Shown here piece by piece: positions 56,683 through 64,000 of a stretch of DNA of 64,000 bases. Origin of the DNA: Bacillus sp. RO2 (GTDB lineage: Bacteria > Bacillota > Bacilli > Bacillales > Bacillaceae_I). The translations under genes were made by a program, and so were the position numbers. The number at the start of each line of letters is the position of its first letter. The first letter of the stretch is position 1. Below the pieces are notes generated by a model, which was not told the DNA's origin, ran no database searches, and saw only the letters and a program-made list of their open reading frames with translations. Where the stretch lies: the NCBI RefSeq assembly GCF_012911845.1, contig NZ_JAAXCU010000053.1:1-64000 (forward strand), given 5' to 3'.

Positions 56683-57384
56683 CTATCTCGTCGCACTAGA
56701 CAAAGTGGAAGCCTTTCTCAGCATTCCCCAATTCGGCAGGAAAGCGAAAAGTGCTACAGCCAGTATCATTGAAAAGTTAAGACCCATCTTCCATCCGTCC
56801 ATATCCACCAACGCATTTAGTAAGAAGTCCCTTGTAGTTGGAAGGAGAATAAGTATCGCTATCAGTGCCAATGCACCAAAGCCTCCAATTAGACCAAGAC
56901 GGTAAAAAATCGTGCCCAGCAAAAAGCCAAGCGATAAAAGAAGGAAACAGATGACCATATCCACAAGTAGCTGGTTATACCAAGTGTCCGCTAATGTAGT
57001 TGATTCTACTGAATGGAATATCAGGAATCGCTCACTTCCTGCAACATTCACAAGCCAACCGAAAACACTCTGAATGATGACGTGAATGGTGGAGAACACC
57101 GCTGCCACGGCCGTGCAATAGATCAGCACACTAAGCAAGTACTGGTTTCTTGTCGCGCCAAATTTAATGCAATAAGGAAAGGTCTCCTTTGTGGTCAAAA
57201 AGCCTGTGATACCGCAGAAAATATAGATAGCCATGCTTGTGGAAACAATCATATTTGTGTCAAAGGAGAGGACAATAACGAACATGGCTGTCAAACTGAA
57301 AATCAGAATCGACCAAAACACCATAAATGAAAACCGCATATCGACAGCCAAGTAATAGAGTACTGCTTTCATATCCCTAAGCAT
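56683..57384 (-). CDS. ABC transporter permease of a YtrA-type operon
   Basis: A 233-residue protein with six hydrophobic helices and no large external domain, as in ABC-2 type small permeases. It overlaps the ATPase gene by eight bases. It is the last gene of the regulator-ATPase-permease operon. Export of a lantibiotic or envelope-active compound is a common role in such units, inferred only. Confidence 0.82.
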   Translation of the reverse strand: MLRDMKAVLYYLAVDMRFSFMVFWSILIFSLTAMFVIVLSFDTNMIVSTSMAIYIFCGITGFLTTKETFPYCIKFGATRNQYLLSVLIYCTAVAAVFSTIHVIIQSVFGWLVNVAGSERFLIFHSVESTTLADTWYNQLLVDMVICFLLLSLGFLLGTIFYRLGLIGGFGALALIAILILLPTTRDFLLNALVDMDGWKMGLNFSMILAVALFAFLPNWGMLRKASTLSSATR

Positions 57385-58258
57385 ATTGCTTCCCTCCCTT
57401 TAACTCTTCCTCTGTCATATAAACCATCAGTTGCTGAATGGAGCTCCTGTCGGCATCCAAGTTGTGCGCAGCCGCTTCTTCTACTGTCAAACCTTCGCCA
57501 TATAAAGTCGCTGTCTTTCTACCGGCCAAAACGGACTCATGCAATACGCGTTTGCCTTGTGCAAACTCATCCACCACTTCTTTTTTCCCTGACACCGTGA
57601 TACTAGAATCAAGAAGCTCTTCTGTGGATTTGTGGAAGACTAGTTTCCCACTTCTCATCAGGACGACCTCTTCAAACAGGTTACTCACCTCATCAATCAG
57701 ATGTGTGGATAAGATGATTGTCCTTGGAAACTCTTCATATTCTTCTAAGAGCACTTCATAAAATTTAAACCTTGCCGCTGCATCGAGTCCGATATATGGT
57801 TCATCAAGAATCGTGATTTTCGCTCTGCTTGCCAACCCGATGATAATGCCAAGGGAGGATTCCATTCCTTTTGATAACCCCTTTGTTTTCAAAGTAGGAT
57901 TGAGGTTAAAAGTAGTGAGCAATGCGTTCGCCGTCTCCCAGGACCAGTTTGGGTAAAATAGCGATGCCACTTTTAGAATGTCCTTAATCTTAAGACGTTT
58001 GATGAAATTATTGCTTTCGTTCACCAGGCAAATATCTTTTGTGATTTGTCTGTTGTTAAATGGGTTTTCGCTGTTGATAAGGATTTCTCCTGATGAAGGA
58101 ACCGCGTGACCAGCGAGTAGCTGCATCAATGTCGTTTTCCCTGCACCGTTCCGTCCGAGCAAGCCATAGATTTTGTTTTCCTCCAGCGTTAGTGACATGT
58201 TATCCACAGCTTTTTTGTTTCCATAGATTTTGGATACATTCTTTAACTCTATCTTCAT
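57377..58258 (-). CDS. ABC transporter ATP-binding protein (YtrB-like)
   Basis: A 293-residue ATPase: Walker A GRNGAGKTT, a degenerate signature (GLSKGMESSLGI), Walker B KITILDEPYIGLD and H-loop STHLIDE. The atypical signature is usual in YtrB/YtrE-like proteins. A C-terminal regulatory part follows. The ATG overlaps the stop of the GntR gene (ATGA). Confidence 0.88.
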   Translation of the reverse strand: MKIELKNVSKIYGNKKAVDNMSLTLEENKIYGLLGRNGAGKTTLMQLLAGHAVPSSGEILINSENPFNNRQITKDICLVNESNNFIKRLKIKDILKVASLFYPNWSWETANALLTTFNLNPTLKTKGLSKGMESSLGIIIGLASRAKITILDEPYIGLDAAARFKFYEVLLEEYEEFPRTIILSTHLIDEVSNLFEEVVLMRSGKLVFHKSTEELLDSSITVSGKKEVVDEFAQGKRVLHESVLAGRKTATLYGEGLTVEEAAAHNLDADRSSIQQLMVYMTEEELKGGKQYA

Positions 58259-58623
58259 GACTCTTCCCCCCTACTAATAAATGCCGCTAATTCCTCTGCA
58301 CTTATACCAAGCTTGCTAGCTTCCTTTTTTAACGGAACGATGAAGTCTTTAAAAAATGCCGCTTTTCTTTTTGTCAGGATGATCTGCTTTGCCCCTTCCG
58401 CCACAAACATTCCTACTCCCCTTTTCTTAAATAGGATTTCCTGATCGACCAACTGATTGATTCCCTTGGCTGCAGTTGCTGGGTTGATCTGATAAAATTT
58501 CGCAAATTCATTAGTAGATGGCACCCGCTCTCCCTCTTGCATGCTGCCTTCTAAGATGCCGCTCTCGATAAGTTCTGCCACCTGCTGGAAAATTGGGATG
58601 TCACTTTTGAGATTGATTTCCAT
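58255..58623 (-). CDS. GntR-family repressor, YtrA type
   Basis: A 122-residue regulator: winged helix (PIFQQVAELIESGILEGSM ... VPSTNEFAKFYQINPATAAK) plus a short helical tail, the YtrA subfamily. It is the first gene of the operon and likely represses it through the perfect palindrome at 58676-58693. The usual inducers of such regulators are cell-wall antibiotics. Confidence 0.92.
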   Translation of the reverse strand: MEINLKSDIPIFQQVAELIESGILEGSMQEGERVPSTNEFAKFYQINPATAAKGINQLVDQEILFKKRGVGMFVAEGAKQIILTKRKAAFFKDFIVPLKKEASKLGISAEELAAFISRGEES

Positions 58624-58675
58624 GTTTTCACCTACTTTTGTTAACTGGCGTTATTGTTTGTATGTTATTTGGTTC

Positions 58676-58720
58676 GTTAGTTATGTAACTAACTATATAA
58701 GCTAGGAAGGTAGAAGTCAA
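58676..58720 (-). promoter_or_regulatory. Promoter and palindromic operator of the YtrA-type operon
   Basis: Promoter TTGACT (58715-58720), 17 bp, TATAGT (58692-58697). A perfect 8-2-8 palindrome GTTAGTTA / TAACTAAC (58676-58693) overlaps the end of the -10 element, an ideal autorepression site. Confidence 0.82.
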
Positions 58721-59077
58721 TGGGTTAATTAACAATTTTTACAAAATTAATTTGGAGAGTTATATGTGGTGGGGATCTGTTACAGAAGGGGCTTGAGGGC
58801 GGTCTTCTACTACCTTTTTCAGCACAACTGGGCAACTTCGGTCACTGAGAGGGCCTCTCTGTTACCAAAATCTAAACCATTTACCTTTTTTGGGCGTTGA
58901 GACAGCTTCTCTACTCCCTTTTTAGTTCAGTTGCATGAGTTTCGGGCGCTGATAAACGTTAAACCAACCGCCCAATTAAAAGTTAGGTAGTTGGGAAGAT
59001 TTCTATTTGCCCGAAGCAGCGTGCTGAGCATCATAAGAGTCTTATAGAAGCAATCTATACTACTGAAGATTCTCATC

Positions 59078-59264
59078 AAGCTTCCCTTCAGTCCAATAGA
59101 ACCCCTCTATACGACCGAAGCCACTCTCAAAGCAACCCTTCAGTCCAATAGAACTCTTCTATACGACCAAAGCCACTCACAAAGCTCCCCTTCTGTCCAA
59201 TAGAACACCTTTATACGACCGAAGCCGCTCTCAAAGCAACCCGTAAGTCACATAGAACCCCTCC
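59078..59264. repeat. 52-bp tandem repeat array, about 3.6 units
   Basis: Unit landmarks CAGTCCAATAGAAC fall at 59089, 59141, 59193 (as CTGTCC) and 59245 (as AAGTCA), exactly 52 bp apart. Each unit also has TATACGACC and AAGCCACTC. No spacers of differing sequence, so it is not CRISPR. No gene is seen in it. Confidence 0.85.
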
Positions 59265-59367
59265 ACATCCCCCATAAATCCAAAGTTACCAACACCCTCC
59301 CCACCCCCAACCGCACATTTTGTCGAACAAAATAGGGATCCTGCTGAAGCTTGTCGATTGGCATCAC

Positions 59368-59541
59368 TTACCCACAAGCTTATACACATATCCACCCTTG
59401 TTTTATAAGTTATCAAGATAAATATCCACACTATCCACAAAAATACACAAAGTTATCCACATTTTTTATTCACATTTCGGAGGTTTATTTTAGTGGATAT
59501 TTGGGTAACTATCCACATTTAATCCACAGGTTTGTGGATAA
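59368..59541. promoter_or_regulatory. Cluster of DnaA boxes
   Basis: Within 175 bp there are two perfect boxes TTATCCACA (59453-59461; reverse 59533-59541) and about eight with one mismatch, among them TTACCCACA (59368), TTATACACA (59380), ATATCCACA (59422), CTATCCACA (59431 and 59509), TTATTCACA (59466) and TAATCCACA (59520). It lies downstream of tsaD. DnaA-binding clusters away from oriC are known in B. subtilis; from memory one is at the gcp (tsaD) locus. Confidence 0.85.
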
Positions 59542-59603
59542 CCGTAAACACACCGCCAAAAGCCGCTCCCCTCAACAAAGCAAGCGCATTCAAGAGGCAA
59601 AAG

Positions 59604-59646
59604 AAAAAGCCTCCCAACTGAACAACGTCAGTTAAAAGGCTTCTCA
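59604..59646 (-). terminator. Terminator after tsaD
   Basis: Minus-strand arms AAGCCTTTTAACTGACG and GTTCAGTTGGGAGGCTT followed by TTTTCTTTT. Confidence 0.85.
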
Positions 59647-60662
59647 ATATCTAATCCTGGATTCGCATTCAGATCCATCCCAGATCGCTTTCCTAATCGA
59701 TACATTACACTACCCACAGTCGCAATCATCGCCGCATTATCGGTACACAAGGATAGCGGTGGAATCACCAGGTTTTTTCCCTCTTTATCCACAGCTTCCT
59801 CTAATGCCGCGCGCAACCCTTTGTTAGCAGCTACACCACCTGCAAGCAACACTTGATTCACGCCGTATTCCTTCATCGCACGAATCGTTTTTCCAACGAG
59901 CACTTCAATTACGCTCTCTTGAAAGCTTGCCGCAAGATCTTCAGGAACAATTTCTTCCCCTTTTTGCTTGGCATTATGAAGGGTGTTGATAACTGCTGAC
60001 TTCAAGCCTGAAAAGCTAAAATCATAGGAGTCTTCCTCAAGCCATGCTCTTGGCAGCTTAATAGAAGGTGTCCCTTCCCCAGCCATACGGTCAATGTGCG
60101 GGCCACCCGGATAAGGCAATTGAAGGGTACGCGCCACTTTGTCGTAGGCCTCTCCTACTGCATCGTCACGTGTTTCCCCGATTACTTCAAAAGAACCGTG
60201 CTCTTTCATATAGACAAGCTCTGTGTGCCCACCTGACACGACGAGCGCAAGCAAAGGGAAGTCCAGGTCAGCCACCAGCTGATTGGCATAAATATGACCT
60301 GCAATGTGATGGACGCCAACGAGTGGTTTTTGATGAGCGAACGCCAACGCCTTAGCAGCATTCACACCAATCAACAAAGCGCCAACAAGTCCCGGTCCTT
60401 CTGTCACCGCAATAGCATTGATATCTGCCATCGTCACGCCGCCCTGCTCCAGCGCTTCTTCTAGCACCACCGTCATCTGCTCCACATGGTGACGGGAAGC
60501 AATCTCTGGTACAACTCCGCCAAAACGCTGATGACTTTCAATTTGGGAGGAGACAATGTTCGCAACGATCTCTTTTCCATTCTTAATGATTGCGACAGCT
60601 GTCTCATCACAGCTCGTTTCAATTCCTAATATTAGTTCGTCTTTTTCTTCATTTCGTTTCAT
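59628..60662 (-). CDS. tsaD: tRNA t6A threonylcarbamoyltransferase TsaD
   Basis: A 344-residue ASKHA-fold enzyme that transfers the threonylcarbamoyl group to A37 of ANN-decoding tRNAs, working with TsaB and TsaE. It has [10 protein letters not shown] (ATP site), the metal-binding pair [17 protein letters not shown] and the later [22 protein letters not shown] segment. Start at 60662 with GGGTG; its ATG overlaps the rimI stop (ATGA). Confidence 0.97.
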   Translation of the reverse strand: MKRNEEKDELILGIETSCDETAVAIIKNGKEIVANIVSSQIESHQRFGGVVPEIASRHHVEQMTVVLEEALEQGGVTMADINAIAVTEGPGLVGALLIGVNAAKALAFAHQKPLVGVHHIAGHIYANQLVADLDFPLLALVVSGGHTELVYMKEHGSFEVIGETRDDAVGEAYDKVARTLQLPYPGGPHIDRMAGEGTPSIKLPRAWLEEDSYDFSFSGLKSAVINTLHNAKQKGEEIVPEDLAASFQESVIEVLVGKTIRAMKEYGVNQVLLAGGVAANKGLRAALEEAVDKEGKNLVIPPLSLCTDNAAMIATVGSVMYRLGKRSGMDLNANPGLDIEKPFN

Positions 60663-61108
60663 ATATTCACCCACATCACTAGTGCATCTTCATTGTTATC
60701 CACATAGTATTTTTTCCGAATTCCACCGTTTTGGAAGCCGTGTTTCCGGTAGAGTCCCTGTGCCACCACATTCGATACCCTTACTTCAAGCGAAACAGTG
60801 GTTGCTCCGACCATTTTACAATATTCCATCGCTTTTCCTAGCAAAAGATCCCCAAGCTTCCGACCCCTACAAGCAGGATCAACTGCAATATTGGTAATCT
60901 GCGCTTCTCCCATTACAATCCAAATTCCGCAATATCCGATCACCCGGTCATCTTCTTTCATCACAAGGTAATGGGCATATGGATTGTTGGTCAACTCATA
61001 ATAGAAGGCATCCTTTGTCCAAGGTGTGGCAAAGGACTTCAGCTCCACACGGTGCACCCCTTCAATATCGTAAACCGTCATTTTTGTTATTCCAATTAAA
61101 GAATTCAT
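60659..61108 (-). CDS. rimI: Ribosomal-protein-alanine N-acetyltransferase RimI
   Basis: A 149-residue GNAT enzyme with acetyl-CoA loop [14 protein letters not shown], the substrate face [15 protein letters not shown] and the closing strand LVMWVNI. It acetylates the N-terminus of ribosomal protein S18 in E. coli; other targets are possible in Bacillus. Start at 61108 has AGGTGAG four to eight bases upstream. Operon with tsaB and tsaD. Confidence 0.92.
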   Translation of the reverse strand: MNSLIGITKMTVYDIEGVHRVELKSFATPWTKDAFYYELTNNPYAHYLVMKEDDRVIGYCGIWIVMGEAQITNIAVDPACRGRKLGDLLLGKAMEYCKMVGATTVSLEVRVSNVVAQGLYRKHGFQNGGIRKKYYVDNNEDALVMWVNI

Positions 61109-61117
61109 CCCGCTCAC

Positions 61118-61813
61118 CTATTTTTCTTTACTTTCCAGCCATTTCGCCTCTGCTTCTGCAAGCCTTGTATAGTTCGGCACGAAGGAATGAGCATCCTCTG
61201 CCTCCCTTTTCAAGCCAAGAAAAGCAAGCTCACTTGGTCTTGGGTTATGTTCGCTCACCTGTGCGAAATGCGCCAGTTCCCCAAGGTACTCTATGATGGT
61301 TTCCTTATGGAGGTGCACATCATTTCCGATGAACAGTACGGGTTCCTGTCTGTCTTTTAACCCTTGCAGCCAGTCTGTCATCAGGATGTTGACATCCTCC
61401 ACTTCCGTCATCAACTCGCCGTCCTTGTAACGATACAGCCCCGTGTACACCTGACCGCGTCTCGCATCCTGCAAAGCACAGATGCTTCCGTCAAAATATC
61501 GGCCGTTCGCCGCTACAAGCTCCAAGCTCGAAACGCCAACAAGCGGAATGTTCAACGACCACGCCAACGTTTTCGCAAGCGTCACACCAATCCTTACACC
61601 TGTATAAGAACCAGGTCCTTTTCCGACCACAATTCGCTCAAGATCACCCGGCTTCACATCGCAATCTTGCATCAGCTTCTCTACTGCCGGCATCGCCCGC
61701 AACGAATGATTCTTCTTCACATTTGTCACCAGTTCCCCGATCACTTTATCTTCATCAACTATAGCTACACCCAACACATAAGTCGATGTATCAATTGCTA
61801 GCACTTTGGTCAT
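61118..61813 (-). CDS. tsaB: t6A synthesis protein TsaB
   Basis: A 231-residue inactive ASKHA paralogue of TsaD that acts as its scaffold. Start VLAIDTSTYVLGVAIV, the GPGSYTGVRIGVTLAK loop and SSLELVA are typical. Its ATG overlaps the tsaE stop (ATGA). Confidence 0.96.
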   Translation of the reverse strand: MTKVLAIDTSTYVLGVAIVDEDKVIGELVTNVKKNHSLRAMPAVEKLMQDCDVKPGDLERIVVGKGPGSYTGVRIGVTLAKTLAWSLNIPLVGVSSLELVAANGRYFDGSICALQDARRGQVYTGLYRYKDGELMTEVEDVNILMTDWLQGLKDRQEPVLFIGNDVHLHKETIIEYLGELAHFAQVSEHNPRPSELAFLGLKREAEDAHSFVPNYTRLAEAEAKWLESKEK

Positions 61814-62265
61814 TCCATTAACTCCTTACATATAGCTTCATATCGTTCCCCTTTTGGTGTGAGAACAATCTTGCGTTCATCATCGCCATGGTGATAGATA
61901 TAGATTTCCAATCGTTCACTTGGTAAAAACTCTTCAATCAGATGGGCCCACTCCACAACGGTGACACCTTCACCTTCAAAATAATCATCTAACCCCAAGT
62001 CCTCTTCACTGTCAGCCAAGCGGTACACATCCATATGATATAGCGGAAGACGGCCCTGATACTCCTTGATGATGGTAAAGGTCGGACTGTTCACGTTTCT
62101 TTTGATTTCCAGTCCTTTTGCCAAGCCTTTTGTAAAAGTCGTCTTCCCGGCGCCAAGATCTCCTTCTAACAACAGAACCTCTCCGCCTTCCATCAACCTG
62201 CCAAGCGCCTCGGACTTTGCCATCGTCTCCTCAGCTGAATGTGTCATAATCTCCACTTGCAACAT
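61810..62265 (-). CDS. tsaE: t6A synthesis ATPase TsaE
   Basis: A 151-residue P-loop ATPase with Walker A EGDLGAGKTT, the conserved SPTFTIIKEY and HMDVYRL, and VVEWAHLIEE. It resets the TsaBD complex. Second gene of the operon, 12 bp after thiL. Confidence 0.96.
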   Translation of the reverse strand: MLQVEIMTHSAEETMAKSEALGRLMEGGEVLLLEGDLGAGKTTFTKGLAKGLEIKRNVNSPTFTIIKEYQGRLPLYHMDVYRLADSEEDLGLDDYFEGEGVTVVEWAHLIEEFLPSERLEIYIYHHGDDERKIVLTPKGERYEAICKELME

Positions 62266-62277
62266 ATCATCCTACTC

Positions 62278-63258
62278 CTAACCTCTATTAAAATGATTAT
62301 AGCCTTCTTTTTTTAATTCCTGTACAGTGTCATGAGACTTTAAGAAGGCTCGTCCTTCGCCCCTAGAGACGGTGCCTATATTCGTAATCATAATTCCGGC
62401 TGTCAGGCACTCCTCCTGCAGCTTAGCCCAATCCATCTCTGGAATCGAACCGACCAATTCAAAGTCTTCTCCACCGGTCATCGCCCATTGGAAGGCTTTT
62501 TCCGTTCGATAATTCTGTAAATCCTCACTAATAGGTATTGTTTCCTTATTTATTAAAATATCTACCTGGCTCGCCTCTGCAATCTCCAAAAGCTCACTTG
62601 CCAAGCCGTCACTCACATCGTTTAATGAAACACGTTCAAACTTGCTTAGCATCCTTCCCAATATTACTTGGGGCTTAGGGCGCTGATGGTACTCAATTAA
62701 AGATGGATGTTTGAAAGAAGCACCCTCATTATGTAACAAAATATCCAACCCACCTGCCGAATCACCCACTGTTCCAGAGACAAACACCACATCTCCTTCT
62801 TTAGCATGGGAACGTAGCAGTCTCTTTCCTTTTTCCACTTTGCCAATTACAAATACACTCAACACCATCGTTTTGCCGGAAGTCGTATCCCCGCCAATCA
62901 GGTCCATTTCATATTGGTCCCCAAGCGACCTCATGCCATCATAAATCGCTTTCAGTTCCTCCTGGCTCCATCCCTTAGGAATCGTGATGGAGACAAGATA
63001 ATACAACGGATATCCACCCATCGCCGCCACATCACTAATATTAGATGCCAACGCCTTATAACCAATATCAAAAGGCTTCATTGTAGCACGAGTAAAATGA
63101 ACACCCTCTACCATCGTATCCACACATACGACTTTCTCAAAGCCTTCTTCCACACCGATGATTGCCGCATCGTCTCCGATCCCAACCACCTTTTGTGCAT
63201 GGAACAATCGCTCCGGCTGAATATCCTTAATAAAAGCAAATTCATCTGAAATGGACAA
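62278..63258 (-). CDS. thiL: Thiamine-monophosphate kinase
   Basis: A 326-residue enzyme that phosphorylates thiamine monophosphate to the active diphosphate. Motifs of the PurM-like fold: GIGDDAAI, CVDTMVEGVHF, SNISDVAAMGG, GGDTTSG and NDVSDGLASELLEIA. A TTG at 63258 is preferred as start (GAGGAG eight bases upstream), since the GTG at 63267 is only two bases from that site. First gene of the thiL-tsaE-tsaB-rimI-tsaD operon. Confidence 0.95.
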   Translation of the reverse strand: MSISDEFAFIKDIQPERLFHAQKVVGIGDDAAIIGVEEGFEKVVCVDTMVEGVHFTRATMKPFDIGYKALASNISDVAAMGGYPLYYLVSITIPKGWSQEELKAIYDGMRSLGDQYEMDLIGGDTTSGKTMVLSVFVIGKVEKGKRLLRSHAKEGDVVFVSGTVGDSAGGLDILLHNEGASFKHPSLIEYHQRPKPQVILGRMLSKFERVSLNDVSDGLASELLEIAEASQVDILINKETIPISEDLQNYRTEKAFQWAMTGGEDFELVGSIPEMDWAKLQEECLTAGIMITNIGTVSRGEGRAFLKSHDTVQELKKEGYNHFNRG

Positions 63259-63364
63259 GGTCTTCACTCCTCTACTTCCGACTGCTACCCACTATTATAG
63301 CGAATGCACCTTCATAAAGAAAATAATTCTGCCAAGAAAAGCATGAATAGGTTTAACCCTCCCA

Positions 63365-63396
63365 TAAAAAGGATATGGAAAAGAGAACGCTTAAAT
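63365..63396 (+). promoter_or_regulatory. Possible sigma-B-type promoter before the DUF3243 gene
   Basis: GTTTAA, 14 bp, GGATAT resembles the sigma-B consensus (GTTTAA, 12-15 bp, GGGWAW) with one mismatch. Coordinates are approximate to a few bases. Confidence 0.35.
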
Positions 63397-63416
63397 TTAG
63401 AGGAGGAAACTAAGAA

Positions 63417-63734
63417 ATGGCATACACAGATCGTGAAGCTACTCAAGACAGAGTAGAACGTAAAGTAGAAAATATGGACCCTGGCAAAAAAGAACAGATC
63501 CTGGCCGACTTCGATACCTTCAAGAGCTATTTAAGTGATAAGGTCTCCAAAGGAAAGAAAGTAGGCCTTGGAGAAGAACAACTTGCTATGGCCGCAGAAA
63601 AAGTGGCAGATTACTTAGCCAAGCATGAAGACCCTAGAAACAGTGAAGAAAAGCTTCTTCAGGAATTATGGAAGGTCGGCGACAAGGACGAGCGTCATAA
63701 ACTCGCCCATATGCTTGTCAAACTTGTAGATTAA
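63417..63734 (+). CDS. DUF3243 domain protein
   Basis: A 105-residue soluble helical protein: FDTFKSYLSDKVSKGKKVGLGEEQLA and the ending KLAHMLVKLVD match the DUF3243 family of spore-formers (B. subtilis YmfJ). AGAGGAGG site before the ATG. Function unknown. Confidence 0.85.
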   Translation: MAYTDREATQDRVERKVENMDPGKKEQILADFDTFKSYLSDKVSKGKKVGLGEEQLAMAAEKVADYLAKHEDPRNSEEKLLQELWKVGDKDERHKLAHMLVKLVD

Positions 63735-63785
63735 TAGTACTAGTACAATTAACCCTCATACTTTTCGATTGCTATACAGGATTTC

Positions 63786-63817
63786 AGCAGCCACCTCATT
63801 AGGTGGCTTTTTTATGG
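63786..63817 (+). terminator. Terminator after the DUF3243 gene
   Basis: Arms GCAGCCACCT and AGGTGGCT followed by six T residues. Confidence 0.85.
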
Positions 63818-63940
63818 GTAAAATTTCCTTGATAAATATTTAATGAAAAAGAAGGAATTTGTCATAATTTATAGAATATTTAAACTTGGTTGCCGATATA
63901 TACTATATAGGGGGCAAATACTAACTTAGGAGGGAATACA

Positions 63941-64000
63941 ATGCGCTTTACTAGTTTTTTCTTTTTTCTCATCATGGCAGTAGCATTAACAGGCTGTAAC
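63941..64000 (+). CDS. Start of a lipoprotein gene (cut by the window end)
   Basis: AGGAGGG eight bases before the ATG, then 20 codons giving a signal peptide with lipobox LTGC. The rest is outside the window, so no function can be given. Confidence 0.75.
   Translation, partial: MRFTSFFFFLIMAVALTGCN

Noticed and set aside
59078-59264. CRISPR array
   Set aside because: The 52-bp units are contiguous with no unique spacers, and no cas gene is in the window.
59350-59541. Chromosomal or plasmid replication origin
   Set aside because: Only a DnaA-box cluster is seen; there is no dnaA, dnaN, DnaA-trio or obvious unwinding element, and the neighbours match the tsaD locus far from oriC.

Overview
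The window looks like a chromosomal segment of a low-to-moderate GC, endospore-forming member of the Bacillaceae. The gene order follows the Bacillus subtilis backbone: yeaC-yeaD-yebA-guaA-pbuG next to an rRNA operon, and thiL-tsaE-tsaB-rimI-tsaD / ydiF / rex / tatA-tatC / ydiK / ydiL / groES-groEL. Ribosome binding sites are strong GGAGG types. A perfect CIRCE operator, three guanine-class purine riboswitches, PurR boxes and LPXTG sorting also fit. A genus cannot be fixed by eye.

Layout. 1-340: 5' end of a 16S rRNA gene on the minus strand with two tandem promoters. 0.5-8.7 kb: purine and cell-envelope block (pbuG, guaA, transglutaminase, DUF58, MoxR). 9-18 kb: MpsC-like and RsbT-like proteins, a VOC protein, a two-component/ABC-transporter set, a lipoprotein and an HD hydrolase. 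18.2-24.2 kb: one 1986-residue sortase-anchored protein with three lamin-tail modules and a metallophosphoesterase. 24.5-31.2 kb: a secreted helical protein, a second ABC/two-component set in divergent arrangement, and a GAF-STAS gene broken by a TGA. 31.4-34.4 kb: guaC under PurR plus riboswitch control, an SRPBCC protein and a CorA-type transporter.

34.5-48.4 kb is an accessory region. It is AT-rich, has pseudogenes and scattered repeats, and carries several defence-like genes: a caspase-fold protease beside a channel-like membrane protein; a 679-residue protein with winged-helix-like repeats and a PD-(D/E)XK nuclease domain; and a DUF3800 gene followed by a second PD-(D/E)XK gene. This last pair sits exactly between the intact groEL and a decayed second copy of the groEL 3' end plus its terminator. 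The inserted cassette, flanked by direct repeats of a housekeeping gene end, is the best candidate here for an undescribed system.

48.4-64 kb returns to backbone: groESL, CAAX-type protease, Tat translocase, Rex, ABC-F, a YtrA-type regulator/ABC operon with a perfect palindromic operator, a 52-bp tandem repeat array, a dense DnaA-box cluster beside tsaD, the t6A modification operon, a DUF3243 gene and the start of a lipoprotein. Imperfect palindromic MITE-like elements recur at six places, one of them inside the groESL operon and one in the guaA leader.

How the parts work together: pbuG, guaA and guaC form a purine regulon with a shared aptamer. The pbuG and guaA leaders look like OFF switches. 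The guaC leader looks wired the other way, which suits an enzyme that removes guanine nucleotides.
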